In this document: piece after piece, positions 1 to 7,187 of the stretch | Numbering within the stretch: position 1 is the first letter of the stretch | Layout of the letters: every line of letters starts with the position of its first letter | Source: Prevotella sp. UBA6429 | Lineage (GTDB): Bacteria > Bacteroidota > Bacteroidia > Bacteroidales > Bacteroidaceae | NCBI GenBank assembly: GCA_002437285.1 | Contig: DJOV01000123.1 | Coordinates: forward strand, 1 to 19,664 | DNA length: 19,664 nt | Direction: 5' to 3' | The notes under the pieces: model-generated | Told to the model about the DNA's origin: nothing | Databases searched by the model: none | The model's input: the letters and a program-made list of their open reading frames with translations, nothing else | Program-made: the position numbers and the translations under genes

Positions 1-138
1 GATTTTATAAACGACTAATTATCAACTGATTACGAAAAGTGCCGAAATTTCGCGTATTTCGGCCAAAATATTTCGAAGTCGAAAATAACGGCTGTTTTTT
101 TATATACATTGTCAGCTTTCTTCAATAGCGTTTATTTG
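1..138. other. AT-rich stretch without a recognisable gene
   Basis: No credible coding sequence was seen. The only structure is a perfect 8-bp inverted repeat (GCCGAAAT at 41-48, ATTTCGGC at 56-63) with a 7-nt loop. Neither side carries a good T-run, so it is not called as a terminator; it could be the end of a gene outside the window or a protein-binding site. Confidence 0.4.
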
Positions 139-343
139 GGCTCTTCCTGAATTTGGAGTAACGAGACCCATGGCTTGAATGTAAACCCATATAAACCCCA
201 GCCCTTGAGGGGGAAAGCCCTATCGGGCTGGGGCCCCATGCGAGCCTTCGCGTCTTTTGAGCCGGGCTCACGACACGAAGGTTCGCCTGTCTCCCCACGG
301 CTGTCGCCGCCTCCCCCCCTTCAAGGGTTGGCTTTAAACCCTG

Positions 344-459
344 TTAAACCGCTCACGCGCCATTCATCGGTCCCTGTCCACGGAGTGTAAACAGCAAGAC
401 TTGCGAGACATGCGTGAGCGGTTTGATCAGTTTACAATCCTACCGCGTGAGCGGTTTAA
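344..459. repeat. 16-bp perfect inverted repeat with a third partial copy
   Basis: TTAAACCGCTCACGCG at 344-359 is the exact reverse complement of 444-459. A third copy of the core, GCGTGAGCGGTTT, lies at 412-424 in the same orientation as the right arm. The motif therefore occurs three times in about 115 bp inside the larger 139-709 element. It could fold as alternative hairpins or serve as a binding site. Confidence 0.75.
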
Positions 460-582
460 TCTGGTTTATGGCCAGGGGTGCGGGAAGGCGATGACAACCG
501 CCATGCGGATGTTTGCGGCATGCGCGGCCTGTAAGGCCAAAAGTACATAGCACTAAGTACTCACTGGGCATTCTTGCTGACG

Positions 583-629
583 CAAGCGACAAAATCGAGC
601 GCAGCCCATCAAGCGACAAAATTGAGTGC
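583..629. repeat. Two-copy direct repeat, 27-nt period
   Basis: CAAGCGACAAAATCGAGCGC (583-602) recurs at 610-629 with 18 of 20 positions identical. It sits inside the right half of the 139-709 element. With only two copies and a 7-nt gap it is not a CRISPR array. Confidence 0.7.
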
Positions 630-771
630 TTCCCGCTCCCTTGGGGTTTATATCGGTTTACATTCCACCCCAACACAAAGGTCCCATCACTCCAAATTCC
701 GGAAGAGCCGACTTTTAGTGACCTGATTTTCTGAAAACACATGGACAAGCCACACGGGAATTTGAAATCAT

Positions 772-2778
772 TCACTTGCTGAACTTGACACTGCGATGGT
801 GCCCGCCCACCGTCCAGCTCACCACATAGACGCCCGCGGGCAGCGTGCTCACGTCGCATCGTTCCGAAGCTTGGAAGGAAGTGACCTTGCGCCCTGTCGT
901 GTCGTAGACATGGGCGGTGAATGTCAGGCTCGCAGGGGTCTCGCTGCCAAAGTGGAGATACCCCAGGTCGCGGTTATAGGCCAACGCATACTCGTCAGGC
1001 TCGGCCAAACTGACACCTGTCACCTCCGGCGACAGCTTCTCCCCCTGCTTAAAATACCAAAGGCGGTTTTTGCTCGTTCCGTTGCGCGAGTCGTTGGTAT
1101 AGCTCAGGATGCCCGCGAAGGCATCGGAGCTTCCGCCCGACAGGTTGGCTATGTGGTTGGTATGCACGTTGCGCAAGTTGTAGTAGCCGTCCGTGCCCTG
1201 CGGCATGATGTCCCACAACTGGCGAGTGTCGGTGGTGTCCACATCGGCCAGCGCGAGCTGCGTTCCCACTTGAGCCGTCGGCGACGGGTCGTTAAGCGCC
1301 TTGCCCTCGCTCCTGCTGACCAACGAGAAGTATTCGCCCACGGGACGTATGACCCACTCCTCAGCCTGTCGGTCGCTTTGGTTGAAATAGCTATAGACCT
1401 GGCCCGACGCACCACCTTCAATGGCCATAGAGTTGCCCGCATTGAGCACACGATAGTAACAGTCTTCGGGGTGGAAAGGCTGTGTGGAGTCTGCCGGCGT
1501 GACGGGCTGTTCGGGCAGTTTGGAGGCGAAGACTGCGCTGAGGTAGTCGGTGTGGTCGACCACAAACTGCTTGAGGTCGGTCACATACTGCTTGTAACTG
1601 GAATAGAGCACCATCTCGTGATACATCCTGGTGTTGATGCCCCACTTGCGATAGTTCAGTTGCTGCGACTCGTCGAGCAGTGAGGCCAGGCTGTCAATCT
1701 TCTGATGAAGGAAGTCGACCACTCCATCGCTGAGCGCCTGCTGGTACCGTCGATAGATGAGGCGGGCAAACCACGGGTCGGTCCACATACGGTTGACCCA
1801 TACCTTCGTACCGTTGTAAGCCACATCGGCCATCAGCTGTCGCGTGGTGTTGTTGCCGCCGCGGTCAGTCCGGTTATCGTTGTTGTAGGCGATGTCATAG
1901 TCCCAGAGCGGTCCCCAGTAGAGGTGCGGGTCACCCTGCTCCTTATAGAGATACGTACTGTAGAAGCCATCCACATTGGCCGACACCTCGGTGGCCACAT
2001 ACCAGTCGGCCAGCGACACGGAGTCGACATAGGGCCGGTAGCCCTTCAGCGCATCCTGATAGTCGGCCGACGCCAGGGCCGCCTCAAACCGGTTGACATA
2101 GTCGCGGATCCAAGTCTGTTGCGTGGCTGCTATCTCGTCCTCGTCAGGATAGTGTATCCTCACGGGCTGCCGGTAGGAGGAACTGTAGAAATAGTTGCCG
2201 TCGAACGAGCGGTCCACCTCCAGCAGGTAGCCACCCGTGATGTCCGACACGTCGGTGAGGGGATAGTCCTGCTCGGCAATGTTCACCCGGTGAGCCCTCA
2301 CTTCCACCTGGTCGCTGATCTGATAGGTGCCCAGATAGACATCGTTGATCACCAGGTCCACGAATTTTGCGGCAGGGTTGAACTTCATGCCCAGGAAGTC
2401 GCCCATGGCCGACGTGATGGCGTTGCGCATCATGGTCTTGTCGGCAGCGTTGGCCAGGAGCGTCCAGCTCTTGGCCTTGGCGTAACCTTTTCCCAAGAAT
2501 TTTTCCTTGTCGTGAAACTTGATGCGATAGGGTTTCTTACGCATGTTCCAGGTAGAGTTGCCTCGGCCGCGTATCTGCAGGCTGTCGTAGGTAGTCTGCC
2601 GGTCGCTCTCGTCCACGTAGACCATGGTGGCATAAATGTAATTGTCTTTGCTCGCAACAGCCTTGTGGCCCTCCGTATTGACATAGATGCATGGCAGATT
2701 GGTCTTGCGGACATAAGTCTGTGCTGACAAGACGATTACCCATGCGGTCAGCAGGAAGAGTAGTAGAGTTCTTTTCAT
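772..2778 (-). CDS. Secreted CotH-family protein with ricin-like domain and T9SS-like C-terminus
   Basis: The 668-residue product starts with a signal peptide (MKRTLLLFLLTAWVIVLSAQ). Residues about 60-300 carry hallmarks of the CotH kinase-like family: IRGRGNSTW (69-77), KKPYRIKF (81-88), DKTMMRNA (113-120), YLGTYQISDQVE (148-159), GGYLLEVDR (182-190) and the acidic WDYD (292-295). CotH proteins are atypical surface kinases in spore formers; the substrate here is unknown. Residues about 440-590 resemble a ricin-type beta-trefoil, suggesting glycan binding. The last 70 residues (VYDTTGRKV...LPAGVYVVSW) resemble a type IX secretion sorting domain, so export to the cell surface is inferred. The ATG at 2778 (2781 also possible) was chosen because the longer reading from 2832 would begin inside the upstream terminator hairpin and lacks a signal peptide at its start. 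No promoter box was recognised; read-through from the aromatic operon is possible. Confidence 0.85.
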   Translation of the reverse strand: MKRTLLLFLLTAWVIVLSAQTYVRKTNLPCIYVNTEGHKAVASKDNYIYATMVYVDESDRQTTYDSLQIRGRGNSTWNMRKKPYRIKFHDKEKFLGKGYAKAKSWTLLANAADKTMMRNAITSAMGDFLGMKFNPAAKFVDLVINDVYLGTYQISDQVEVRAHRVNIAEQDYPLTDVSDITGGYLLEVDRSFDGNYFYSSSYRQPVRIHYPDEDEIAATQQTWIRDYVNRFEAALASADYQDALKGYRPYVDSVSLADWYVATEVSANVDGFYSTYLYKEQGDPHLYWGPLWDYDIAYNNDNRTDRGGNNTTRQLMADVAYNGTKVWVNRMWTDPWFARLIYRRYQQALSDGVVDFLHQKIDSLASLLDESQQLNYRKWGINTRMYHEMVLYSSYKQYVTDLKQFVVDHTDYLSAVFASKLPEQPVTPADSTQPFHPEDCYYRVLNAGNSMAIEGGASGQVYSYFNQSDRQAEEWVIRPVGEYFSLVSRSEGKALNDPSPTAQVGTQLALADVDTTDTRQLWDIMPQGTDGYYNLRNVHTNHIANLSGGSSDAFAGILSYTNDSRNGTSKNRLWYFKQGEKLSPEVTGVSLAEPDEYALAYNRDLGYLHFGSETPASLTFTAHVYDTTGRKVTSFQASERCDVSTLPAGVYVVSWTVGGHHRSVKFSK

Positions 2779-2802
2779 CATCAATGGTTTATAATAAATA
2801 CG

Positions 2803-2836
2803 AAAAAGGGTGGAAATTTCCTCAATTTCCACCCTT
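2803..2836 (-). terminator. Intrinsic terminator of the aromatic operon
   Basis: A perfect 12-bp inverted repeat (AAGGGTGGAAAT at 2806-2817, its complement at 2825-2836) encloses a 7-nt loop. On the minus strand the stem is followed by a T-run (CTTTTTCG). It lies 48 bases after the prephenate dehydrogenase stop and 25 bases before the cotH-like start, so it should separate the two transcripts. The other side (ATCTTTTCTT on the plus strand) is only weakly T-rich. Confidence 0.85.
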
Positions 2837-2883
2837 ATCTTTTCTTATGCTGGCAATAGTGCTTCGTTTTGCGCACCTATCCT

Positions 2884-3660
2884 TTACTCGAAGACATTCT
2901 TTCGGATGCGCGTCAGGTAGGCTTTCATGCCCTCGGCATCCTTGTTGTCGATGATGGCGAGCAATTCCTTGAGCTCAGTGCGTATCTGTGCCACCTGGTC
3001 ATGTGTGTAGGGGTTGAAAAGCACCTCCTGCAGCAGGTAGTCGTCTTCCGAGAGCACCCCCCGGGCTATGTTCATGTGGCGCTTGAAGGTGGTTCCCGGC
3101 GCATCCTGGTGCTTCATGACGGCCGAGAACACGAAGGTCGACACGAAGGGTATGCTCAGCGAGTAGGCCACGGTCTTGTCGTGCTCCTCGAAGGTGTACT
3201 CGTAGATGTTGAGTCCGAGGCGCTGGTAGATGTCCTTGAAGAAGATGCGGCCCATGTAGTCGCCTTCCTTGATGATGATGGCATTCTCCTCCGACAACTG
3301 GTTGAGGTTGGCAAAGGTGGGGCCAAACATGGGATGGGTGGAGACATAGGGATGCCCCGTCTTCTCGTAGAACGCCTTGAGGTCGGTCTTCACCGATGCG
3401 ATGTCGGAGATGATGCAATGCTCAGGCAGATAAGGCAAGACCTCCTCAAAGGCCGGTATGGTGTATTTCACCGTCACGGCGTTGATGAGGAGCTCTGGCT
3501 CGAAGTCCCGCACCTCATCAAGCGAAGTGAAGCGCTGGCAGTTGTAGGTGAAGCGCAGCCGCTTGGCATCGTGCTCATAGACAGCCACCTCATGGTCGAA
3601 ACTGAGCAGGTCGATGAAGAACGACCCCATCTTTCCCGCTCCCATGATCAGTATTTTCAT
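2884..3660 (-). CDS. tyrA: Prephenate dehydrogenase
   Basis: The 258-residue protein is a cytosolic oxidoreductase converting prephenate to 4-hydroxyphenylpyruvate, the tyrosine branch. The N-terminus has the NAD(P)-binding glycine motif GAGKMG (residues 7-12). The stretch DIASVKTD and the motif STHPMFGP, whose histidine is catalytic in the family, are both present. It is a stand-alone dehydrogenase with no ACT or chorismate mutase domain; the mutase is fused to the neighbouring DAHP synthase instead. The start lies only 14 bases after the stop of that gene, and it is the last member of the four-gene operon, which ends at the terminator at 2803-2836. Confidence 0.93.
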   Translation of the reverse strand: MKILIMGAGKMGSFFIDLLSFDHEVAVYEHDAKRLRFTYNCQRFTSLDEVRDFEPELLINAVTVKYTIPAFEEVLPYLPEHCIISDIASVKTDLKAFYEKTGHPYVSTHPMFGPTFANLNQLSEENAIIIKEGDYMGRIFFKDIYQRLGLNIYEYTFEEHDKTVAYSLSIPFVSTFVFSAVMKHQDAPGTTFKRHMNIARGVLSEDDYLLQEVLFNPYTHDQVAQIRTELKELLAIIDNKDAEGMKAYLTRIRKNVFE

Positions 3661-3674
3661 TGCCTCTGCGGATT

Positions 3675-4751
3675 TTACTGGTTGATGATTTCGATCTGCT
3701 GGCGCACGCTCTCCTGATGGATGAGCTCAAAGATCTGCGCGGCGCACGTGGGATCCACCCCACACACGCTTGCCTGCGCTCCACGCTTCTCAAGGATCTC
3801 GTTGTAACGGCTGCTTTGGAAAACGGTCATGTTGTGTTCCTTCTTGTACTGGCCTATCTCGCGGCACACGCGCATGCGCTTGGCCAAGACGTCCATCACC
3901 TGGTTGTCGAGCTCATCGATCTGTCGGCGTAGGGCCTGTATGCCCTCGGTCGTCGTCTTCTCGTCGCGCACCACCAGGAGGCTCAAGATGTAATCGAGCA
4001 CGTCAGGAGTCACCTGTTGCTTGGCGTCGCTCCATGCCTCGTCGGGGTTGCAGTGGCTCTCCACTATCAAGCCGTCGAAGCCCAGGTCCATGGCCTGCTG
4101 GCAGAGAGGGGCGATCAGCTCGCGCCGTCCGCCGATATGGCTGGGGTCGCAGATGATGGGCAGGTTGGGGATGCGCCGGTGCAGCTCCATGGGAATCTGC
4201 CACATGGGCAGGTTGCGATAGATCTTCTTGTCGTAGCTTGAGAAGCCGCGATGGATGGCCGCCATGTGCTTGATGCCAGCCTGGTTGATGCGCTCCATGG
4301 CACCGATCCACAGTTCCAGGTCGGGGTTGACAGGGTTCTTCACAAACACGGGCACGTCCACGCCACGCAGCGCGTCGGCCAGGTCTTGCATGGCGAAGGG
4401 GTTGGCTGAGGTGCGCGCGCCCACCCAGAGGATGTCGATGCCATACTTCAGGCAGAGCTCCACATGCTCAGGCTTGGCCACCTCGGTGGCGGTGAGCATG
4501 CCCGTCTCTTCCTTCACGGCCTTCATCCAGGGCAGCGCCTTCTCGCCGTTGCCCTCAAACCCTCCGGGCTTGGTGCGGGGCTTCCACACACCGGCGCGAA
4601 ACATGTGGCATCCCTTTTCGGCCAACTGGCGGGCGGTGGTCATCACTTGTTCCTCGGTCTCGGCACTGCAGGGGCCCGCTATGACAAACGGGCGCTCATT
4701 GTCGCTCGGCAACTGCAACGGCTCGAGCTCTAATTCCAAATTATTATCCAT
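3675..4751 (-). CDS. Bifunctional DAHP synthase / chorismate mutase
   Basis: This 358-residue fusion catalyses the first step of the shikimate pathway (phosphoenolpyruvate plus erythrose 4-phosphate) and the chorismate-to-prephenate step. Residues about 20-260 form the KDO8P-synthase-like (type I beta) DAHP synthase barrel, with GPCSAE (26-31), KPRTKPGGFEG (57-67), DPSHIGGR (202-209) and ESH (231-233). Residues about 268-355 form an AroQ-type helical chorismate mutase, with RRQIDELD (275-282) and KRMRVCREIGQYKK (291-304). In other bacteria such fusions let prephenate or chorismate regulate the synthase; whether this holds here is inference. It lies 55 bases downstream of the aminotransferase and 14 bases upstream of tyrA, as the third gene of the operon. 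Confidence 0.94.
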   Translation of the reverse strand: MDNNLELELEPLQLPSDNERPFVIAGPCSAETEEQVMTTARQLAEKGCHMFRAGVWKPRTKPGGFEGNGEKALPWMKAVKEETGMLTATEVAKPEHVELCLKYGIDILWVGARTSANPFAMQDLADALRGVDVPVFVKNPVNPDLELWIGAMERINQAGIKHMAAIHRGFSSYDKKIYRNLPMWQIPMELHRRIPNLPIICDPSHIGGRRELIAPLCQQAMDLGFDGLIVESHCNPDEAWSDAKQQVTPDVLDYILSLLVVRDEKTTTEGIQALRRQIDELDNQVMDVLAKRMRVCREIGQYKKEHNMTVFQSSRYNEILEKRGAQASVCGVDPTCAAQIFELIHQESVRQQIEIINQ

Positions 4752-4806
4752 ATTGCTTGATTGTTTTATGCTTGGTTGTTATGTTATCGGTTCTCGACAG
4801 GGCGGG

Positions 4807-5973
4807 TCACCACTCGATGGCTTGCACGCGGCGGAGCGCTTCCTTCATCTTGTCGTCCTTGGCGCAGAGCGAGATGCGGATGTACCGGCGTCCGTTGTTG
4901 CCGAAGATGAAACCGGGCGTGATGAACACCCTCGCCTCATGCAGCACACGCTCCGTGAGCTGCTCCACATCGGCATACTTGTCGGGGATGCGGCCCCAGA
5001 GGAACATGCCCACCTGCGAGGGGTCGTAGGTGCAGCCCAGCGTCTTCATGATCTGCTCGGCCACCACACGCCGCCGCCCGTAGTTCTCGATGTTGTTCTG
5101 CCGGTGCCATTCGGGCGTGTTGGTGTTGTAGGCCTCAGCCGCGGCGAGCTGTATGCCACGGAACGTTCCGTTCTCTATGTTGCTCTGTATCTTGAACATC
5201 CACTGTATGTACTGCTTGTTGCTGACCATCATGGCCACACGCCATCCGGGCATGTTGTGGCTCTTCGACATGGAGTTGAGCTCGATGCAGCAGTCTTTCG
5301 CCCCAGGTACCTGCATGATGCTCATGGGGTGCTCGTTGAGTATGAGCGAATAGGGGTTGTCGTTGACCACCACGATGTCGTGCCTCTGTGCGAAGTCGAC
5401 CAGTCGCTCGAGGGTCTCGCGGCGTGCGTTGCCACCGGTGGGCATGTTGGGATAGTTGGCCCACATCACCTTGACGCGGCTCAGGTCCATGCGCTCCAGC
5501 TCCTCAAAGTCGGGCTGCCAGCCATTGTCTTCCCGGAGATTGTAGTTCACGATCTTGGTGCCGAAGATGCGGTTGATGGCCGTGTAGGTGGGGTATCCGG
5601 GGTCGGGCACCAGCACCTCGTCGCCAGGGTTGCAGAAGGCGAGGGTCACATACATGATACCCTCCTTCGACCCGATGATGGGCTGCAGCTCACTGGCCCA
5701 GTCGACATGCACGCCATACGTGCGCTCATAGAAGCCGGCCATGGCCTGGCGCAGCTCGGGCAGTCCGGCTGTGGGTTGGTAGCCATGGGCGTCGGGGCGC
5801 CGGGCGGCCTCGCACAACTTGTCGATGGTCTGTTCCGAGGGCGGCATGTCGGGACTTCCGATGGCCAAGGAGATGATGTCTTGGCCCGCAGCATTGAGCT
5901 GGGCCACCTCTTTCAACTTCCTGCTGAAGTAGTACTCCTGTACGGAGTTTACTCTCTCTGCTGGTTTGATCAT
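4807..5973 (-). CDS. Class I/II PLP-dependent aminotransferase, probably aromatic
   Basis: The 388-residue protein has the fold-type I aminotransferase signatures: YQPTAGLPELRQA (about 65-77), NYPNMPTGG (173-181), NDNPYS (204-209), the PLP lysine in SMSKSHNMPGWR (K237) and a late substrate-binding arginine in YIRIS. The ATG at 5973 overlaps the pheA stop as ATGA, indicating translational coupling. The longer reading upstream lies wholly within pheA and was rejected. Its position between prephenate dehydratase and DAHP synthase/chorismate mutase suggests that it transaminates phenylpyruvate and 4-hydroxyphenylpyruvate. Sequence alone does not fix specificity; aspartate or diaminopimelate-type activity remains possible. 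Confidence 0.9.
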   Translation of the reverse strand: MIKPAERVNSVQEYYFSRKLKEVAQLNAAGQDIISLAIGSPDMPPSEQTIDKLCEAARRPDAHGYQPTAGLPELRQAMAGFYERTYGVHVDWASELQPIIGSKEGIMYVTLAFCNPGDEVLVPDPGYPTYTAINRIFGTKIVNYNLREDNGWQPDFEELERMDLSRVKVMWANYPNMPTGGNARRETLERLVDFAQRHDIVVVNDNPYSLILNEHPMSIMQVPGAKDCCIELNSMSKSHNMPGWRVAMMVSNKQYIQWMFKIQSNIENGTFRGIQLAAAEAYNTNTPEWHRQNNIENYGRRRVVAEQIMKTLGCTYDPSQVGMFLWGRIPDKYADVEQLTERVLHEARVFITPGFIFGNNGRRYIRISLCAKDDKMKEALRRVQAIEW

Positions 5974-6824
5974 ATCTGTTCGTTTTTTGCTTCTTGGTAT
6001 TCGCCGATAATCTTGATGTCCTTTGTCAAGGGTGTGATGGCGTCGACCGCCTGGCGGTAGCGTATGAGATCGCTGAAGGTGACATCGACATAGAAGAGGT
6101 ATTCCCACTCATGGCCGATGACGGGCAGGCTCTGTATCTTGGTAAGGTTGATGTCGTAGAAACTGAGGATGGTGAGCACCTTCGACAGCGAACCTTCCGC
6201 ATGGGGCAACGAGAAGACGATGCTGGCCTTGTCGGAGTGGCTCAGGGGGCGCAGGAAGTCGGCCTTGCGCGGGTCGCAGACCACGAGGAAGCGCGTGAAG
6301 TTGTGCTTGTTGTCCTCGATGTGGTCCTCGAGCACCTTCAGCCCGTACATCCTTGCAGCATCGGCGTGGCAGATGGCAGCCCATCCGCGGCAGCCGTGCT
6401 GCTCGATGTAAGCCGCACTGCCTGCGGTGTCCTCAGCCTCCACAGCCTTCAGGTCCGGATGGTTGGCGAGGAAGGAACGGCACTGCATCAGGGCCACGGG
6501 GTGTGAGTGTACCTCTTGCAGGGAAGCCCAGTCGTCATCGGGCAGGCAGCAGATGCTGTGGCGGATGTGGAGCTTGTGCTCACCCACGATGGTTGTCCCG
6601 CTGGCACGGAGCAGCTCATAGTTGTGCAACAGGCTGCCCGCAATGGTGTTCTCAATGGCCAGCATGCCGATGACCGTGGGGTCGCGCTTGATGTTCTCAA
6701 ACACTTCCTCGAACGTATCGCAGCAGATCAGCGTGATCTGCTCGCCCTCGAAATACTGGTGGGCGGCAATGTCGTGGAACGATCCCGGAACTCCCTGTAT
6801 GGCTATTCTTTTCATCTTCTTCAT
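5970..6824 (-). CDS. pheA: Prephenate dehydratase with C-terminal ACT domain
   Basis: The 284-residue enzyme converts prephenate to phenylpyruvate, the phenylalanine branch. Visible motifs are IQGVPGSFHDIAAHQYF near the N-terminus, IENTIAGS (57-64), HSHPVALMQC (106-115) and NFTRF (175-179), which holds the catalytic Thr-Arg-Phe. An ACT domain follows from about residue 198. The usual Phe-binding segment ESRP reads QSLP here (231-234), so feedback inhibition may differ. An ATG at 6824 or 6815 is preferred over a TTG at 6848, which directly abuts the attenuator hairpin. This is the first gene of the aromatic operon, its stop overlaps the aminotransferase start, and it is preceded by the attenuator leader. 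Confidence 0.93.
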   Translation of the reverse strand: MKKMKRIAIQGVPGSFHDIAAHQYFEGEQITLICCDTFEEVFENIKRDPTVIGMLAIENTIAGSLLHNYELLRASGTTIVGEHKLHIRHSICCLPDDDWASLQEVHSHPVALMQCRSFLANHPDLKAVEAEDTAGSAAYIEQHGCRGWAAICHADAARMYGLKVLEDHIEDNKHNFTRFLVVCDPRKADFLRPLSHSDKASIVFSLPHAEGSLSKVLTILSFYDINLTKIQSLPVIGHEWEYLFYVDVTFSDLIRYRQAVDAITPLTKDIKIIGEYQEAKNEQI

Positions 6825-6848
6825 TTTAGGAGGTGTACTTACAAACAA

Positions 6849-6880
6849 AATTCCCGTCTCACTTACATGAAACGGGAATT
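6849..6880 (-). terminator. Attenuator (intrinsic terminator) in the pheA leader
   Basis: Read on the minus strand, the 32 bases form a 14-bp stem (two G-U pairs) closed by a GUAA tetraloop. The outer 9 bp, AATTCCCGT/ACGGGAATT, are perfect. The stem is followed by TTTTGTTTGT. The hairpin lies 24 bases upstream of the pheA ATG and downstream of a Phe/Tyr-rich leader peptide, the position expected of a transcription attenuator. Its 5' arm (6867-6880) is shared with the antiterminator. Confidence 0.85.
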
Positions 6881-6951
6881 GGATGCAAACCTCTTGTCGG
6901 TTTTAATATCTTCCTTAAGTTGAACTCTACACGCAACTTCCCGCTTCACAT
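6865..6951 (-). promoter_or_regulatory. Antiterminator pairing for the pheA operon
   Basis: Positions 6951-6938 (minus-strand ATGTGAAGCGGGAA) can pair over 14 bp, with three G-U pairs, to 6878-6865 (TTCCCGTTTCATGT). The second segment is most of the 5' arm of the terminator, so the two structures exclude each other. The first segment lies within leader-peptide codons 17-22. A ribosome stalled on the aromatic codons leaves it free, whereas a ribosome at the stop codon (6929-6927) would cover it. A possible 6-bp 1:2 pairing exists between CGCATC (codons 4-6) and GATGTG. The folding was worked out by hand. Confidence 0.75.
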
Positions 6952-7001
6952 CGCAATGCAAAGTAAAAATAATAGGCGTAAAAAGATGCGTAAGACTTCA
7001 T
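6927..7001 (-). CDS. Phe/Tyr-rich leader peptide of the pheA operon
   Basis: A 24-codon open frame runs from ATG (7001-6999) to TAG (6929-6927). Residues 3-14 read SYASFYAYYFYF: five Tyr (codons 4, 8, 10, 11, 13) and three Phe (7, 12, 14) within eleven codons. It begins about 25 bases after the inferred transcription start and ends 46 bases before the attenuator hairpin. The composition matches the end products of the downstream operon, the hallmark of amino-acid attenuation leaders such as those of pheA and trp operons in Proteobacteria. The peptide itself probably has no function beyond sensing charged tRNA-Phe and tRNA-Tyr through ribosome speed. It is too short for most gene finders. Confidence 0.85.
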   Translation of the reverse strand: MKSYASFYAYYFYFALRCEAGSCV

Positions 7002-7031
7002 TGTTTTATCTCTTTATGTTGTTTACAATTG

Positions 7032-7063
7032 CAAAAGTATCACTTTTTGTTGAGACAAACAAA
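7032..7063 (-). promoter_or_regulatory. Bacteroidota-type promoter of the aromatic operon
   Basis: On the minus strand a TTTG (7063-7060) is followed after exactly 20 bases by TACTTTTG (7039-7032), matching the Bacteroidota consensus TTTG-N19-21-TAnnTTTG. The transcription start is inferred near 7025, giving a leader of about 200 nt before pheA. Confidence 0.8.
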
Positions 7064-7111
7064 CATTTTTGAAGAAATCTTCCAAATTTTCTTTCACAAG
7101 TTCAAAAGGCG

Positions 7112-7177
7112 GCTTGGCCCTTGCCACGCCCGTTTACTGCGGGTTTGTCGGCAGCTGATTGTGACCAAAGGCCAAGC
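7112..7177 (-). terminator. Possible structured terminator after the transglutaminase-like gene
   Basis: GCTTGGCC (7112-7119) and GGCCAAGC (7170-7177) form a perfect 8-bp inverted repeat around a loop that contains a smaller hairpin (CCCG...CGGG). On the minus strand it is followed by CGCCTTTTGAAC, a short T-run. It sits between the stop at 7188 and the pheA promoter. The long loop makes it a weak candidate. Confidence 0.4.
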
Positions 7178-7187
7178 AACCTCAGTC

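Larger units (their letters stand above)
139..709. mobile_element. 571-bp non-coding element with terminal inverted repeats (MITE-like)
   Basis: The ends form an inverted repeat. Positions 139-159 start GGCTCTTCC and match the reverse complement of 689-709 at 20 of 21 positions. A second, nested pair follows: 177-200 (GAATGTAAACCC...) matches the reverse complement of 642-665 at 23 of 24. The interior holds a further perfect 16-bp inverted pair (344-359 and 444-459), a 9-bp pair (196-204 and 225-233) and a 20-nt direct repeat. No open reading frame inside resembles a known protein, and no clear target-site duplication was seen outside the ends. The arrangement suggests a non-autonomous transposable element or a large structured intergenic repeat. 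Copy number elsewhere in the genome is unknown, so the mobile label is inference. Confidence 0.5.

Noticed and set aside
41..63. Hairpin at the window start as a terminator
   Set aside because: Neither side has a T-run and no gene end is visible next to it.
175..390. 71-residue open frame in the 5' region
   Set aside because: It falls inside the inverted-repeat element, crosses hairpin arms and shows no protein-like features.
583..629. Possible CRISPR repeat pair
   Set aside because: Only two imperfect copies with a 7-base spacer and no cas genes.
1705..2727. 340-residue plus-strand open frame
   Set aside because: It is antisense to the CotH-family gene, rich in Val/His/Gly typical of antisense frames, with no recognisable family.
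4255..6060. 601-residue plus-strand open frame
   Set aside because: It lies opposite two well-supported aromatic biosynthesis genes and has no domain pattern; it arises from codon bias in GC-rich genes.
6825..6848. TTG start of pheA at 6848
   Set aside because: It directly abuts the attenuator stem and adds residues not expected in the family; ATG at 6824 or 6815 fits better.
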